DNA of 18,252 nt from Agrocybe praecox (taxonomy: Eukaryota; Basidiomycota; Agaricomycetes; Agaricales; Agrocybaceae): the NCBI GenBank assembly GCA_964017145.1, contig CAXHKQ010000157.1:1-18252 (forward strand). The letters are read 5' to 3'. Positions within the stretch are counted from its first letter, which is position 1, and each line of letters starts with the position of its first letter. The translations under genes and the position numbers were made by a program. Below, piece after piece: positions 16,950-18,252 of the stretch. The notes beneath the pieces were generated by a model. That model worked only from the letters and a program-made list of their open reading frames with translations. It was not told the DNA's origin and did no database searches.

Positions 16950-18252
16950 GCACGCGTTTGTTCGTTCGTGTGTGTGTGTCTTGTGTGGTAGATTACAATA
17001 ATAATAACGTCTTGACAAGTGTTTTTCGTCGTCGTGTTGCGTGTATGTTGCGTTTATATACTTTGTTTTTAGTACAATATTTCATAACCGTAGTAATTGT
17101 TTGTGTGATTTGTATATACTTTTATAAAAAGAACACTTTGCTCGCGTCGTTCTGTGGGACGTTTGCTTGCATTTAATTGATCCATGGCCTTGCTGCCATC
17201 TCATCTGTTGACCAGAGGCCAAAACCGGAAAAAAAACCAACATATTCTACGAGTCTACAAACGGTCATAAAAGCGTGCAACACAATTCCAACACTATGAA
17301 CAGAAACCGAAGAAAAATAAACGAAAACAAATCGTATTTCTCTGTGTTTTTATAATTTTTATATTCTGAACAATTCTATCTACAATCGTTTCGAGTTTGT
17401 GTAGGGGGGGCGGTTTCGATGGAAGAAATGATAGCGCCTAATCGCAGAGTGTGGAAGCAGATATAGGGGTTGGGGGGGTGGCATAGAGAGATGTCGAATG
17501 TGTAGAGTGTAGCAACAACCATTTGAAATGTGTACGTTCGAGGGGATTCGGGGTCGCGCTGAAAATCGTTCTAGATATTGTCACTTGATTCACTTATGCT
17601 GTATAGTATATCATATAGATTGTGTGTGTCGGTGTGTGTGTGTGTGTGTAGAATAGTCAATTATGGTATAGTTAGGTCGAAAGTCGAGAGTACATGTGGT
17701 TACATTGTAATTAAATGGTTGCTTGCATATTATTAGGTCAATAAGTTAGTTGGTTGTATGCGGTTTTTTGTATAGTGCTTTATCAACTCACGCGCCTGTG
17801 TGTGAAGTCTTCGTTATTCATAGGTTGCGTAAATTCAATAATAATGTTGTATATAGGTTTGCGACCACCTCGTCTCAACAGCGGGGGCACTCCGTTTCTA
17901 TTCGCTACATTTATATGGCTGGATGGGCGTCCTGCATCGTCTCGTCTTCGTCTTCGTCTACTTTCTCCAATCGCCTTCGAAAAACCAAAAGCCGAATTTC
18001 GTCTCTGCTCCATTTGCACAACTACTAGCAACACATCATGTTGGGCAGTGCGTTGTTGATTTTTTTGGGGGTAAACTTGCGTCCGAGTGAGGTTTCGTTT
18101 GACTTGCGTTTGCATCGAGTTTTTGATCTGTAGCACAACATTGTATAATATTGTATAATGTATCAAATTGGGGGAGGGGGGGCTGGAGGTTGTGAAACCG
18201 CGTTCGATTTGCAGCATTGCATTGATTTCATAACAAATAACAGAAAGAAAAA
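16950..18252. other. Gene-free stretch upstream of the lipase
   Basis: No coding exon, RNA gene or transposon protein recognised. The stretch has T/GT-rich DNA, runs of G at 17404-17410, 17469-17475 and 18171-18181, a GT microsatellite, and a TCGTCT-rich patch near 17937-17960. The minus-strand frame at 17783-18217 (144 codons) has no recognisable domain. The region could hold the 3' untranslated end of a gene lying beyond the window, but I see no proof. Confidence 0.45.
17621..17650. repeat. (GT)n microsatellite, interrupted
   Basis: About fourteen GT units with one CG interruption. Confidence 0.9.

Noticed and set aside
9810..17650. CRISPR array or other prokaryotic repeat systems
   Set aside because: The repeats seen are microsatellites or transposon arms; no regular repeat-spacer pattern exists and the genome is eukaryotic.
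17783..18217. 144-codon minus-strand frame at the window end
   Set aside because: Low-complexity arginine-rich translation of repeat-like DNA; no domain or splice support.

Overview
This is a eukaryotic window, almost certainly from an insect or another arthropod. The evidence is a spliced secreted lipase gene with GT-AG introns and insect-type lipase motifs, an APE-type non-LTR retrotransposon, a mariner-like DNA transposon with TA flanks, and many inverted-repeat elements in AT-rich DNA. No bacterial gene organisation is seen. I cannot fix the order from sequence alone.

Layout. 1-2440: no convincing gene; two higher-GC blocks and a short TTCG repeat. 2445-4030: nested transposons. A long-inverted-repeat (foldback) element is split near its middle by a 1107-bp mariner-like element (2669-3775) with 27-bp terminal inverted repeats, TA flanks and a broken transposase on the minus strand. 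4221-about 7558: an RTE-like non-LTR retrotransposon whose 985-codon endonuclease/reverse-transcriptase frame is intact. At its 5' end I can fold an HDV-like self-cleaving ribozyme (4221-4356) with every core element present, which also predicts the 5' end of the element. 7559-12005: no clear gene; a tRNA-derived SINE-like scrap (8931-8995), a small inverted-repeat element (10917-11337), simple repeats and GC-richer unassigned DNA.

12006-16605 (minus strand): a five-exon gene for a 455-residue secreted protein of the pancreatic-lipase/vitellogenin family. I could place all four introns with consensus splice sites and matching phases. The likely catalytic triad Ser244/Asp269/His332 is intact. 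A TATA box lies upstream at 16937-16944 and a polyadenylation signal downstream at 11698-11703. The introns carry much repeat DNA: a 611-bp element with about 130-bp terminal inverted repeats, a 93-bp tandem duplication, a perfect 28-bp hairpin beginning 9 nt inside intron 3, and the C-terminal scrap of another transposase. 16950-18252: no gene recognised; GT-rich microsatellite and G-runs.

The lipase is the only host gene I can support. The other coding sequences are transposon-derived and are not functionally linked to it. The most unusual items are the retrotransposon ribozyme, the nested transposons and the hairpin next to a lipase splice donor.
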